52,806 nucleotides of DNA, from contig NZ_JADPRZ010000022.1 in assembly GCF_017347095.1 (NCBI RefSeq), positions 1 through 52,806 on the forward strand, read 5' to 3'. Under the pieces are notes generated by a model, which worked only from the letters and a program-made list of their open reading frames with translations, had not been told where the DNA came from and ran no database searches. Every line of letters begins with the position of its first letter. The first letter of the stretch is position 1. Position numbers and translations under genes: made by a program. The stretch comes from Sporosarcina sp. E16_8. Lineage in GTDB: Bacteria > Bacillota > Bacilli > Bacillales_A > Planococcaceae. This document shows positions 1-8,291 of this stretch, piece after piece.

Positions 1-4
1 ATAG

Positions 5-69
5 GGAAGGCCTCTTTTCTAGGATTGGTTGTGGTGACTTAATTCTACCAAGAAAAGGTCTTCCTTTTT
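5..69 (+). terminator. Possible hairpin terminator at the window edge
   Basis: The arms at 5-20 and 51-64 are largely complementary, with GGAAG pairing with CTTCC at the base, and five T follow on the plus strand. It could end a plus-strand gene lying left of the window, or act as a two-way barrier behind the retron. The loop is long, so confidence is low. Confidence 0.35.
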
Positions 70-95
70 GCATTTATTCATTTACACAAGATATT

Positions 96-1784
96 TTACA
101 CTCTCTCTACAAAAGCATTCTTGTAATTGTTCATAATATTATTTAGGTTATCTAAAACCAGTCTAAATTCATTAAAGTTAATATCAGAGTAATTATTTAA
201 GATATACTTAGAGAACATTTCTTTGCCGTAGTACTTTGAATTGTCATACTTATTATCTTTTGTAAACTCTTTTCCATCTATTCTATGAGATATGGTAATG
301 TCTTCAAACAAGTCTTCTATATCACATTCAGGCTTTCCGTCAATTAGAGGTACAGTTAAAAGGTATAAATTATCTATAACATCAACCATATATTCTTTTT
401 CCAAAGTTTTTCTTTTTATTGTATCAAGAGCAGAGTGGTTAAGAAATTTACCTATCGGTTTTTCCCTCCCACTTATGATCTCATTATCAAACATTAAAAC
501 CACGGGATTTGTTGGCGATGTATTGCTAGTGCTCTTAAAATAATTTAAATAATTAGGGGCAGGTTTCTTAGAATCAAAGAAATTATATATATTATTTAAT
601 GCACTACCCCCATCCAGGTTAATTCCCAAAAAGTATCTTAATCTTTTCGTTTTCTTTAGAAAAGATACTTTGAATTCAAATGTTCCATCGCTATTTTTAG
701 TAATTAAATTAGGATACTCATTGTAGAGATTTTTTAAAGCCGACTTCAAATAAGCAATATCTGTTTTACCTTCCGTTACAATTAGTGGCTTGGGATTGGA
801 AAAAAAGTATTTATAAAATAGAAACTTTTGATATTGAAGTTCTCTTGACTTTAAATTACTAAAATGATTTTTGCTACCATCTATTTTGTTATTGTACCAA
901 GTTAGTTGATTTATAAAGGAAAACCTTCCTTCTAATTGATTAAGGGTTGCAGGTTCACCATTAATCTCGAAATTCCCATGTTTATAGAGTTGATGAGCCA
1001 TTGCCCTAGTCTCTTTGTAATAAATTCTATTTACATTTATTTTCTTATTAACAACAAGTCCAGTTACCACCTGTCTAGAATCCCTAAATTGCAACCTAGT
1101 CTTTTTTTCATTAATTATAAATCCAGCCCGTATTAACTCCTCGGATATTTCCCCATAAAACTTCACATGTAGATCTAGGAATTTTCTATCATTAGTCGAA
1201 AATGTTAGGTCATCTGCATAACGTGTATAATTCATTTTATATTTTTTTGCGACTTTTGATATTCTATGGTCAAGTATCTCACAAATTAAGTTCGTGATGA
1301 CTGGAGAACTTGGAGCTCCTTGGGGTAGTTTTCCTTCATAACATGAAATTTGTGCTATAACTGTGGCTACCTCTTCAGATAGTAAAAAGTCTTTATTCTT
1401 AAGAAAAAACCCTCTGATACGACCAAAGTGAAAGCTTTCAAAAAAGCCTTCCAAATCGATATTCAAAACGAATCTTTTATTTCGATGAATTTTTGCGTTT
1501 GTTATAATGCTCTTATCTTTTTCAAATGCATGAGATATATTATTATTTTTCCGCTTGCTTTTCTTATGCTCATACAATGCTTCGGCAAGTTTCCTTTGAA
1601 TTACTTTGAGTTCTTCTAACGGCGCATTAATTTTACGAATACCCCCATCTTTCTTAGGTATTTCAAACGAAGCGTATAAATTATTAATGCCTTTTATATA
1701 CAATACATAACTCAGCTGTTTCCGTGGAATCTTCAATAAGTCTGCAAATTCATTTCGGTTTTTCACATCGTAAAATGCCCTCAT
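96..1784 (-). CDS. Retron reverse transcriptase with fused C-terminal TOPRIM domain
   Basis: This enzyme should copy the adjacent msr-msd RNA into multicopy single-stranded DNA as part of an anti-phage retron. Numbering from the ATG at 1784, it shows the retron NAxxH motif (about 96-100), the YADD catalytic site (189-192) and the retron VTG motif (240-242). After about residue 330 comes a second domain with VTEGKTD (336-342) and a FDNE acidic motif (432-435), as in TOPRIM nucleases. The layout and length (about 563 residues) match the RT-TOPRIM retron Ec67/Retron-Eco2, where the toxic effector is fused to the polymerase. I chose Met6 of the longer frame because GGGGGG lies seven bases upstream. 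It is the last gene of the ICE seen here and has its own promoter. The family call is firm; the subtype is inferred. Confidence 0.88.
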   Translation of the reverse strand: MRAFYDVKNRNEFADLLKIPRKQLSYVLYIKGINNLYASFEIPKKDGGIRKINAPLEELKVIQRKLAEALYEHKKSKRKNNNISHAFEKDKSIITNAKIHRNKRFVLNIDLEGFFESFHFGRIRGFFLKNKDFLLSEEVATVIAQISCYEGKLPQGAPSSPVITNLICEILDHRISKVAKKYKMNYTRYADDLTFSTNDRKFLDLHVKFYGEISEELIRAGFIINEKKTRLQFRDSRQVVTGLVVNKKINVNRIYYKETRAMAHQLYKHGNFEINGEPATLNQLEGRFSFINQLTWYNNKIDGSKNHFSNLKSRELQYQKFLFYKYFFSNPKPLIVTEGKTDIAYLKSALKNLYNEYPNLITKNSDGTFEFKVSFLKKTKRLRYFLGINLDGGSALNNIYNFFDSKKPAPNYLNYFKSTSNTSPTNPVVLMFDNEIISGREKPIGKFLNHSALDTIKRKTLEKEYMVDVIDNLYLLTVPLIDGKPECDIEDLFEDITISHRIDGKEFTKDNKYDNSKYYGKEMFSKYILNNYSDINFNEFRLVLDNLNNIMNNYKNAFVERV

Positions 1785-1805
1785 AAATAATCCCCCCATA
1801 ATTAA

Positions 1806-1951
1806 ACGTGTGGCTACTCATTATGCGAAGCTAATCGGATAAATCGGTAAATATACCGACATGATAAGTATTAGGAATAGGAGAAGCTAATGTTCCCACC
1901 ATTTTTGTCAACACTTGCGAAACACAAGCGAAAAAAATCTAGCCACACGCA
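1806..1951 (-). ncRNA. Retron msr-msd RNA
   Basis: The RNA reads leftward into the RT gene, in the usual retron order. Its ends are complementary: TAGCCACACG at 1940-1949 and CGTGTGGCTA at 1807-1816 form a perfect 10-bp a1/a2 stem. Inside, an msr hairpin (1912-1930, CGCTTGTG/CGCAAGTG with GU pairs and a TTT loop) comes first. An msd hairpin with CGGTA/TACCG arms (1843-1860) follows. The motif ATTAGCTTC occurs twice, at 1883-1891 and 1827-1835. The a2 arm ends only 22 bases before the RT start. The exact branch G and the DNA end cannot be fixed by eye. Confidence 0.8.
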
Positions 1952-1957
1952 TGTAAA

Positions 1958-1985
1958 ATTATACATTAGTTATCTTAAAACTCAA
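1958..1985 (-). promoter_or_regulatory. Sigma-A promoter of the retron RNA
   Basis: TTGAGT (1980-1985) and TATAAT (1958-1963) are separated by 16 bases on the minus strand. Transcription would begin near 1951, at the first base of the a1 stem. This fit between promoter and RNA end supports the retron assignment. Confidence 0.7.
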
Positions 1986-2168
1986 GTAATTCTAAATATA
2001 GGAGTGGTCGGTTTTAGTAAATTCTATCTAATTTACGATAATTTTAAGTTTTCTAGTTTCTAATTTCTTCTTCATTCAGAGGGAGTGAATTGGTAAATAA
2101 TCTTTTATTCATTAGCTGTAATCAATTAATAAAGGATGATATCATTTAGACACCATCCCCCTCAATTT

Positions 2169-2990
2169 TTACAATACACGCGTAATACGTGTACGAATTT
2201 GCTCTTTTTGTGCATCCGTTTCTAACACACGAACCAATACCCGGTCACCTCTTTTAACATTTTGGAATTTCAAGTGACGGGCCAATGAATCCACACCTGC
2301 TTCTAAATTGACGAACACACCGTATTCACGGACGCCGGAAACTGTGCCGACGTATTCATTACCCGATGAGTACCTGCCAATTGAATGCAACCACGGGTTC
2401 TCTTGTGTGGCCTTGGCACTGACAACAACTTTCTTCTCTTCTTTATCAATCTCCAAAACTTTCACCTTCAAGTGATCGCCTTGCTTAACTTCTTCCGTTA
2501 AATCGTCAATCCAACCGTACTTGATTTCTTCCAGTGGAATTTTCACTTCGATTCCGCCAATATCTGCTCGGACAAGTGATGGGCTGACGCTACGGACAAC
2601 CGCTATGATTTCATCATCTACATCAATCTTCTTTAATGTGATAGATGCCATGTGGTCCAATGCTGCGATACGCGATCCAGTGAACACTTCTGCTTCACGG
2701 TCAAAGTTCAGCACTTTGAATGCAACAGACTGTCCTGTCATTGCCCGAAGCTGACGCAAGTTGTCTGCGCCCGTAAATTCCAACGGGATGAAACCACGGA
2801 TGTTACTAAGGGTTACAACCGCACAAGGTTTATCAAGCAGTTTTTCAATGCCAGTTATCGGCGCCTGTAAAATCGAATTATTTTGGTATGCACCGTAAAC
2901 TTTTTTCCAATCATTATTAAATTCATTTTCCGCTTGTACTTTCGATGGATCAAAACCTTCAATTAGAACTTGCATGTTGTTTTCTGTCAT
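2169..2990 (-). CDS. S1-domain RNA-binding protein of the ICE
   Basis: A 273-residue protein with S1-type OB folds. The last one is clearest (about residues 210-270): YVGTVSGVREYGVFVNLEAG, then KRGDRVLVRVLETD. Another lies at about 125-190 (IIAVVRSVSPSLVRADIGG, then GDHLKVKVLEID). The N-terminal third also has an S1-like stretch (VVTLSNIRGFIPLEF). S1 repeats bind single-stranded RNA, but the target here is unknown. GGAGAG upstream of the ATG supports the start. It follows the coupling-protein gene after a hairpin and precedes the retron. Function beyond nucleic-acid binding is not recognisable. Confidence 0.75.
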   Translation of the reverse strand: MTENNMQVLIEGFDPSKVQAENEFNNDWKKVYGAYQNNSILQAPITGIEKLLDKPCAVVTLSNIRGFIPLEFTGADNLRQLRAMTGQSVAFKVLNFDREAEVFTGSRIAALDHMASITLKKIDVDDEIIAVVRSVSPSLVRADIGGIEVKIPLEEIKYGWIDDLTEEVKQGDHLKVKVLEIDKEEKKVVVSAKATQENPWLHSIGRYSSGNEYVGTVSGVREYGVFVNLEAGVDSLARHLKFQNVKRGDRVLVRVLETDAQKEQIRTRITRVL

Positions 2991-3033
2991 TTTACTCTCT
3001 CCATTTCAATGGTTTATTTTTTTGCAATAAAAT

Positions 3034-3077
3034 AACACCGCCCCTTAACCGATTAGAGTCGATTAACGAAAGGTGTT
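3034..3077 (-). terminator. Hairpin between coupling protein and S1 genes
   Basis: AACACC (3034-3039) pairs with GGTGTT (3072-3077), and inner TTAA-containing arms also pair. On the minus strand an ATTTTATT stretch follows. It is a plausible but imperfect intrinsic terminator just after the coupling-protein gene. Confidence 0.45.
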
Positions 3078-3097
3078 TCAAATTTAATTAGTTATAC

Positions 3098-4819
3098 TTA
3101 ATCCCAAAATCCGTCGTTTGATTTCACGATATTACTTGCTGGCTTCTTTTCAGTCTTTGAGTTCTCTGGAGTAATATTTTGCTCTTCTTTTACCGGAATA
3201 GAAGACACTAATGATTTCTCTTTTGAATGAACTTCTTTATGGTAATAATCAGCATTCTCTATTTTTTCGTCAAACGAACCAAATTCAGTTTCCTCCATTC
3301 CGTCTTTTTCTACATTTAATCTCTCCTCTGCCCTCTCAATATTAAGAGTTTCAAGTTCGGATTGTTCTCTTGGTGCTGATGGTAGATCATATAATTGTTC
3401 TTCTTGTACTTTTTCAGCCACCTTCCCTTTTTTGTTATTTATTCTTTCTTGTAACCGTATAAACAGACTTTCCTTCGAGACTACCTTAACCTTTTTATTC
3501 TTCATCTTTTTAAAAGCTGTTTTGTCTTCCCACTCCCTCAACTCCTTCCAATTTCGTGGAACAAAATTCCCTTTCGCTAGAGCTGGTTTCTGTGGGGTGC
3601 CGTCTTCTAAAAGTTTATGCACAAAGTTAAACTTGGGTATGCCATCCATTAAGTCTGTAGGATCAAAACGATATTCTTCGTCTTCCGTATCTCGATAAGA
3701 GTCTGGAAATAGTCGGGGTAGCAATATCCTATTCTTGTATGTGCTTTGTCGCATGATGACTTTATCTTTACCAAATTCATCTGCAAAATCTTGCGCATCT
3801 TGTGCAGATATACCGCCAAAACAAATTTTATTTCGACATGACGTAAGAATCGCTTGTTTCATCGCCTTTGGACCAAGACTACCCGACTCGATTTCAAGTT
3901 GGCCAAGAGATTGCGTCGCAAAAATGCCCGCTACCCGATATTCGGCAGCGAGCGATAAGAAGATTTCTACATCTGGATTAATATAACGGCTGTATTCATC
4001 GACAATCAAAAAATGGGGAATCCGTGTATCTTCTGTTCCTGGTCTTCTGAAAGTGCCATTTTGTAAGTGCATAATCATAAACTGACCGAATGCATCACCT
4101 GCTTTCCGTAGTTTCCCAAGTGCGGTATTGACGGCTAGAACGCCGCCTGTTGCCAAATGCTCGTCAATGTTCACATCACTTTTTCCTGTCATGATCGTTC
4201 GTAAGGATTCATTACTCACAATGTTTTCGAGTTGCGCTCTTAACCCAATGACAAACTGCTGATATTTCTCACGCATACTCCCCAGTAGTTCCGCCTCGAA
4301 GAAGTGAACCAAATCTGTCATACCATCACGATGTTTCAGTTCGGATACTTTCTGCTGTAAGACATTTTGATCACGAAGTGTGTTCATGACATCGATAATG
4401 TCCATGTTGTTGCCGTGAAGTTCCTTGAGTAACCTCGTAACATTACGTGCCGAGAGTTCCTGAACCGTAGCAAAAAATGCATCTTGCTTCCCGAATAAAC
4501 CTTTTAATACTACGACTGTTGCCTCCGCCACTGTGTCCGTGTCACCTTCCATCGGATTAAATCTAGCTGAATTCGTTTGTTCAGGATCAACGTGCGTACA
4601 AGGTATATCCATTTCCTCGCACATTTCGGCAACCATTGCTGCGACATCCCCTTTTGGCTCTACAACTGATATGCCTAACGGGACACCTCGTTTCTTCTGA
4701 AGCAACAGTTGATAAATCATCGGTTTCAATATTGTCGCTGTCTTACCGCACCGTGTTGGGCCAACAGCAAGCATGTGTGTGAAACAGTCGCTCCCTTGCC
4801 ATACAATTGGCATTCCCAT
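3098..4819 (-). CDS. VirD4/TraG-type conjugative coupling ATPase lacking membrane anchor
   Basis: This ATPase should bring the relaxase-DNA complex to the secretion channel. Walker A is GPTRCGKT at about residues 20-27 and Walker B is FLIVDEYSRY near residue 265, typical of TraG/VirD4 proteins. The C-terminal 150 residues are charged and probably disordered. VirD4 proteins usually begin with one or two membrane helices. This one starts almost at the P-loop, and an in-frame TGA lies just upstream, so no anchor can be added. The ATG at 4819 is preferred over TTG at 4828 because AAAGGAG lies nine bases ahead of it. A separate membrane protein at 7505-8008 may supply the anchor. It is about 573 residues long. 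Confidence 0.85.
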   Translation of the reverse strand: MGMPIVWQGSDCFTHMLAVGPTRCGKTATILKPMIYQLLLQKKRGVPLGISVVEPKGDVAAMVAEMCEEMDIPCTHVDPEQTNSARFNPMEGDTDTVAEATVVVLKGLFGKQDAFFATVQELSARNVTRLLKELHGNNMDIIDVMNTLRDQNVLQQKVSELKHRDGMTDLVHFFEAELLGSMREKYQQFVIGLRAQLENIVSNESLRTIMTGKSDVNIDEHLATGGVLAVNTALGKLRKAGDAFGQFMIMHLQNGTFRRPGTEDTRIPHFLIVDEYSRYINPDVEIFLSLAAEYRVAGIFATQSLGQLEIESGSLGPKAMKQAILTSCRNKICFGGISAQDAQDFADEFGKDKVIMRQSTYKNRILLPRLFPDSYRDTEDEEYRFDPTDLMDGIPKFNFVHKLLEDGTPQKPALAKGNFVPRNWKELREWEDKTAFKKMKNKKVKVVSKESLFIRLQERINNKKGKVAEKVQEEQLYDLPSAPREQSELETLNIERAEERLNVEKDGMEETEFGSFDEKIENADYYHKEVHSKEKSLVSSIPVKEEQNITPENSKTEKKPASNIVKSNDGFWD

Positions 4820-5140
4820 CTGCCACAACTCCTTTCAAGTTCAGTTTCTTCACAGCCATTCCTGCTGGCATATCTTTGTAACTAGCCTAACACAGGGGGA
4901 TTCGTACTTTTTAACACCAGCTTGTTTACCCTATTAAATGGAGCTATTTTCAAGTGTATATTTCTATTGAGTCCTAACCACCAATTAACATATCTCCCAT
5001 TCAACGATATTCTCTCGAAACAAATTAATTTTTCATACTTTTACTACTGTGCCAGTACCGATATTTATAGCGTACTTTTTAGAAGGAGCTTTGTTATAGT
5101 GAACTCATATTATCTAACCTTTAGTGGAATAAAAAAATAA
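4820..5140. other. Non-coding gap upstream of the coupling-protein gene
   Basis: AT-rich sequence with only short frames lacking ribosome sites. I see no gene here. It lies between the terminator of the 5.2-7.2 kb cargo module and the coupling-protein gene, so it should hold a promoter for the latter unless transcription reads through; I cannot pick a convincing -35/-10 pair. Confidence 0.4.
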
Positions 5141-5180
5141 GACAACAAATAACACGGCTAAAAATGTGTTATTTGTTGTC
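5141..5180 (-). terminator. Strong terminator of the XRE-ImmA cargo module
   Basis: GACAACAAATAACAC (5141-5155) and GTGTTATTTGTTGTC (5166-5180) are perfect 15-base inverted arms with a ten-base loop. Reading leftward the stem is followed by CTTATTTTTTTATT, an intrinsic terminator for the gene that ends at 5196. Confidence 0.85.
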
Positions 5181-5195
5181 CTTTACCTTGAACTA

Positions 5196-6383
5196 TTAAT
5201 TTGCTTTGATATCTAAATCAATTACAGAAAAAGTTCTATTTTCACTTTGTCGATGTTTTTCGAAGAATTCAATTTCAATTCCGGTTAAGGAAGTTAGAAA
5301 GCTTTGATCCACCTTTAATTCATCCATTAATTCTGATACCGTATATAGTCCATTATCAAAAAGTAATTGCAAAATGCTTTTTACTTTTGTTGGACGACTT
5401 ATTGGTATCTCCTTATCTAAAGGCTCGTTAACTTTATAGCCATTTTTATTGATGGACATATAGAAATAGCGATATTGTTGATAATCAATTATGTTTAATT
5501 TAAAGGCCCTAATTGCAATAGCTTGTAAAGAAACGAGCCATTTTTGCTTAATATCGACATATGCATCAGGATTAGATCGTTTGCCTATACCTCTGCAATC
5601 TTTTCTAAATTGCTCTTCCGGTAAAAGGAATGCAGAAGCAAAATTATTCGCTTCGTCTTCAATATTTTTATAACTTTTTTTATCTTGCATAGTAAACTCG
5701 ACTTTGTAATGTAGAAGTAAATGCCCTAACTCATGGGCTAAATCAAAATTTCTTCTTACAGCCGATTTTTTGATAGACCCTAGTATAATGTATGGTCTTT
5801 CATCCTCACTCCACAAACTATACGCATCGATTGTATGGCCAATTTCCTTTTCGAATATAAAAACCCCGGCTTTTTCCAAAAGAAATAGAAAGTTTTGATT
5901 AGAATTATTATTTAACCCGATTTTTTCTCGCGCTAAGTCCGCAATATAATTAATTTGCATACTTCTATCCAAGTCCGCATTATTTTTCAAGTAAAGTATA
6001 GTTTCTTTTCTTAATTCTAAGATACTATTTTTAGGATAGTTAATTTTCGTTTCAATTTTTTTTATAAATGCATCAATAAATCTTACATGCATTGATTCAC
6101 TTTGTGATTTATTTAATGAATTAATTGTTTCCGAACGATATGCAATATTTTCAACCTGTATATTATTCATACCTATTTCATTTAACAAATCATCGTTGTA
6201 AAAGTACGTTGATTTCACTTGAAAAATAGTTTTTAATTTATTTACTACTTCTAACTTTGGAGACATATATCCATTTTCATACTGCCAAACAGCTTGTTCA
6301 GTTACACCGATTTTATCTGCCAACTGATTTCTGCTCAAGTCATTTAGTACCCGTATGTTGGTCAAACTTTTGCCCACGAACAC
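5196..6383 (-). CDS. XRE-family regulator fused to ImmA/IrrE zinc protease
   Basis: Residues 1-55 form an XRE helix-turn-helix (LADKIGVTEQAVWQYENG). Residues about 140-300 form an ImmA/IrrE (DUF955) metallopeptidase with HELGH at 217-221 and a downstream EDEANNFASAFLLP motif carrying the third ligand. Such proteins cleave repressors or act as antitoxin-like regulators. The start is GTG with GGAGG upstream. The gene lies 24 bases after 6408-7175, ends at a strong terminator, and so forms a two-gene cargo operon interrupting the transfer module. Whether it regulates, activates or neutralises its partner cannot be read from sequence. Confidence 0.8.
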   Translation of the reverse strand: MFVGKSLTNIRVLNDLSRNQLADKIGVTEQAVWQYENGYMSPKLEVVNKLKTIFQVKSTYFYNDDLLNEIGMNNIQVENIAYRSETINSLNKSQSESMHVRFIDAFIKKIETKINYPKNSILELRKETILYLKNNADLDRSMQINYIADLAREKIGLNNNSNQNFLFLLEKAGVFIFEKEIGHTIDAYSLWSEDERPYIILGSIKKSAVRRNFDLAHELGHLLLHYKVEFTMQDKKSYKNIEDEANNFASAFLLPEEQFRKDCRGIGKRSNPDAYVDIKQKWLVSLQAIAIRAFKLNIIDYQQYRYFYMSINKNGYKVNEPLDKEIPISRPTKVKSILQLLFDNGLYTVSELMDELKVDQSFLTSLTGIEIEFFEKHRQSENRTFSVIDLDIKAN

Positions 6384-6407
6384 AGGCTATACCTCCTTAT
6401 TATGTGA

Positions 6408-7175
6408 TTAGCTTCCTTTATCCTTCTCATCCACATCATCATTTAATCCAATATCGAATTTGAAGGCATTAAGATTTTCATTTGTCTCAACACTATTAGT
6501 TAACGCATCTTTTAATTCTTCATCAATAATTAAATCATGTGAAGCATTAACATATCTAATCAAATCATCAATTAGGTACGCTTTGTTATTAACAGGATTA
6601 GGCATTAGAAGTGAAACTTTTGAGATTAACTGATTTTCATCTATTTCATAAGTGACAATATAAAACCGACTGAAATTCGACTCAATTGCTGAAATTGCTA
6701 TATCATCCGATTCACTTAAATGGAGATCCTCAATTAATTCCAGTTGTACCGATCCATTCGATTCCTCTGTTTTAATACTACCAAAATCTATATCTAAGTT
6801 AATCTCCATTAGTTTATTCATATAAGACATTTTGGCATCGCGAGTCTTCCCATTGGCGCCTTTTCCTTTGTCGACTTGCTCTTCATCGAAATATCTTGCA
6901 TTTTTTACGATAAACAATATTTTTTCATCAAGATGTTTAAACTGTAGATATTGCCAAGTTAACCCGGCCTTTGCTAATTTACTTTCAACACCATACGATT
7001 CACATGCATTAGCTATACTATCATCGATATGATTACCTTTAACCCATGCATAAGCCCCACTAACTTTCATTACTCGAGCCTTTTCTCTTCGAATATCGAG
7101 ATATTCACGGTATCCTTCCATTAAACCATCAATTATTTTTTGATTTAATTCGTCTGCCAATTTATAGTTTTCCAA
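6408..7175 (-). CDS. Uncharacterised partner of the XRE-ImmA protein
   Basis: A 255-residue soluble acidic protein, first gene of a two-gene operon with the XRE-ImmA protein. The N-terminal 110 residues are the more distinctive part (ending in LTWQYLQF and IVKNARYF). They recall an uncharacterised family, perhaps DUF5986, but I cannot confirm this. There are no membrane segments and no catalytic motif I recognise. The start is TTG, nine bases after GGGGG. The pairing suggests a regulated toxin, a defence effector or a protease substrate; this is inference from context only. Confidence 0.6.
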   Translation of the reverse strand: MENYKLADELNQKIIDGLMEGYREYLDIRREKARVMKVSGAYAWVKGNHIDDSIANACESYGVESKLAKAGLTWQYLQFKHLDEKILFIVKNARYFDEEQVDKGKGANGKTRDAKMSYMNKLMEINLDIDFGSIKTEESNGSVQLELIEDLHLSESDDIAISAIESNFSRFYIVTYEIDENQLISKVSLLMPNPVNNKAYLIDDLIRYVNASHDLIIDEELKDALTNSVETNENLNAFKFDIGLNDDVDEKDKGS

Positions 7176-7504
7176 TTAACATACCCCCATATTTTCTACT
7201 AAGTATTATTATAACACTTAATTAAAGAAAATATGATTTTAATTAGTTTTTATTAAAGTTGGAGAGTGTATTCTTTAGTATTTCCAATACTACTCCTTAT
7301 CTGCTTCACATTAAATTGATATGAATTATCTGATTTTCACTGTGTTTCATCAGCCCTACTAATTTTGGTCACAGTGTCAACACCTGGCACACGCAATAAA
7401 TTAATAAGAATGGAAGCCAGCTTGTTTGAAAACACCTTAGTAACTTTATTTTTATTTGGGATTTTACTGCCTATTGATTTTTGAAAGGTCTTTTCATGTT
7501 GCTC
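7176..7504. other. Gap upstream of the cargo module
   Basis: About 330 AT-rich bases with no supportable gene. The leftward cargo promoter should lie near 7190-7240, where TTATAATAA occurs on the minus strand, but no good -35 element is seen. The transfer-module gene at 7505-8008 ends here and shows no clear terminator. Confidence 0.4.
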
Positions 7505-8008
7505 TTATTTACCCTCATTATCAGTAGAAGCCCCCAGTATTATTCGTACTTCTCCACGTTCAATTCTTTCTTTTTCCTCTTTACGCTTTTCAAAATAGCT
7601 TTTGTTTGGCTGTTCCTCGATTCGCTGATTACCTCTCTTTTTCTTGTAGGAAATTTCGGCTCGGATGAAGACAATATTCAAGTATACTCCCGTTATGCCA
7701 AGCAATACCAATGTGAGTTTCATCATTGTTAATCGGGATAGAAACTTTTCCATGTCCCAGGTTGAATAAACGAAACTAGCTAGGAACATTGCTCCGAACA
7801 ACGTCATACTGACTGACATGAGTTTGTCCAACTTCTTACTTTTCGACTGCTGTAGCTGCTTGACCATGAAGTAGGCGACCAAAGCTATCAGTCCAGCAAT
7901 CAGGATTAACTTTGCTGAGGGGATATAGACAGCGTTGTACATGATTGTGACACCCAACGCTGTCGCTAGAAAGCTAATCACCACTATAATTACTTGCAAA
8001 TGAATCAC
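7505..8008 (-). CDS. Small multi-pass membrane protein, possible anchor for the coupling ATPase
   Basis: A 167-residue protein with four hydrophobic segments: about residues 3-23, 31-47, 65-82 and 96-113. A basic, charged cytoplasmic tail follows. It begins with GTG and overlaps the stop of the gene before it (GTGA), which implies translational coupling. No family is recognised. Apart from the inserted cargo, its nearest downstream transfer gene is the anchorless VirD4-like ATPase. A two-part coupling complex, as described for TraI/TraJ of pIP501, is therefore possible. That role is inferred. Confidence 0.65.
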   Translation of the reverse strand: MIHLQVIIVVISFLATALGVTIMYNAVYIPSAKLILIAGLIALVAYFMVKQLQQSKSKKLDKLMSVSMTLFGAMFLASFVYSTWDMEKFLSRLTMMKLTLVLLGITGVYLNIVFIRAEISYKKKRGNQRIEEQPNKSYFEKRKEEKERIERGEVRIILGASTDNEGK

Positions 8009-8211
8009 GCCTTTCTGCTTCGGGCACTGGACACTTCCAAATTCAACACAAATACAAGTTCATCAGCTAGCAGCTCACGCATCGTTCGGTACATTCTCTT
8101 TTGCGCTGCTTCCCCTAGATGCACGGCTATCTCATTATTAAGCCCCTTTTCGTGTGCTGTTAGTTTTGTCATTTCCAATAGTTCGGGTATGACTTGATTT
8201 GTATGTTGCAT
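8005..8211 (-). CDS. Small hypothetical protein of the transfer operon
   Basis: A 68-residue, largely helical soluble protein with AAAGGGG upstream of its ATG. Its stop overlaps the GTG start of the membrane protein at 7505-8008, and it lies 80 bases downstream of the Replic_Relax gene. I recognise no family. Its small size, helical character and position beside a candidate relaxase would fit a DNA-processing accessory, but nothing in the sequence proves this. Confidence 0.6.
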   Translation of the reverse strand: MQHTNQVIPELLEMTKLTAHEKGLNNEIAVHLGEAAQKRMYRTMRELLADELVFVLNLEVSSARSRKA

Positions 8212-8291
8212 ATTAATTTCCCCTTTCCTATTTTTATTATTTGGTTTTAAAATGTCTTTTGAAGAACAGTTCCTTCTATATGAGTAGTCGT

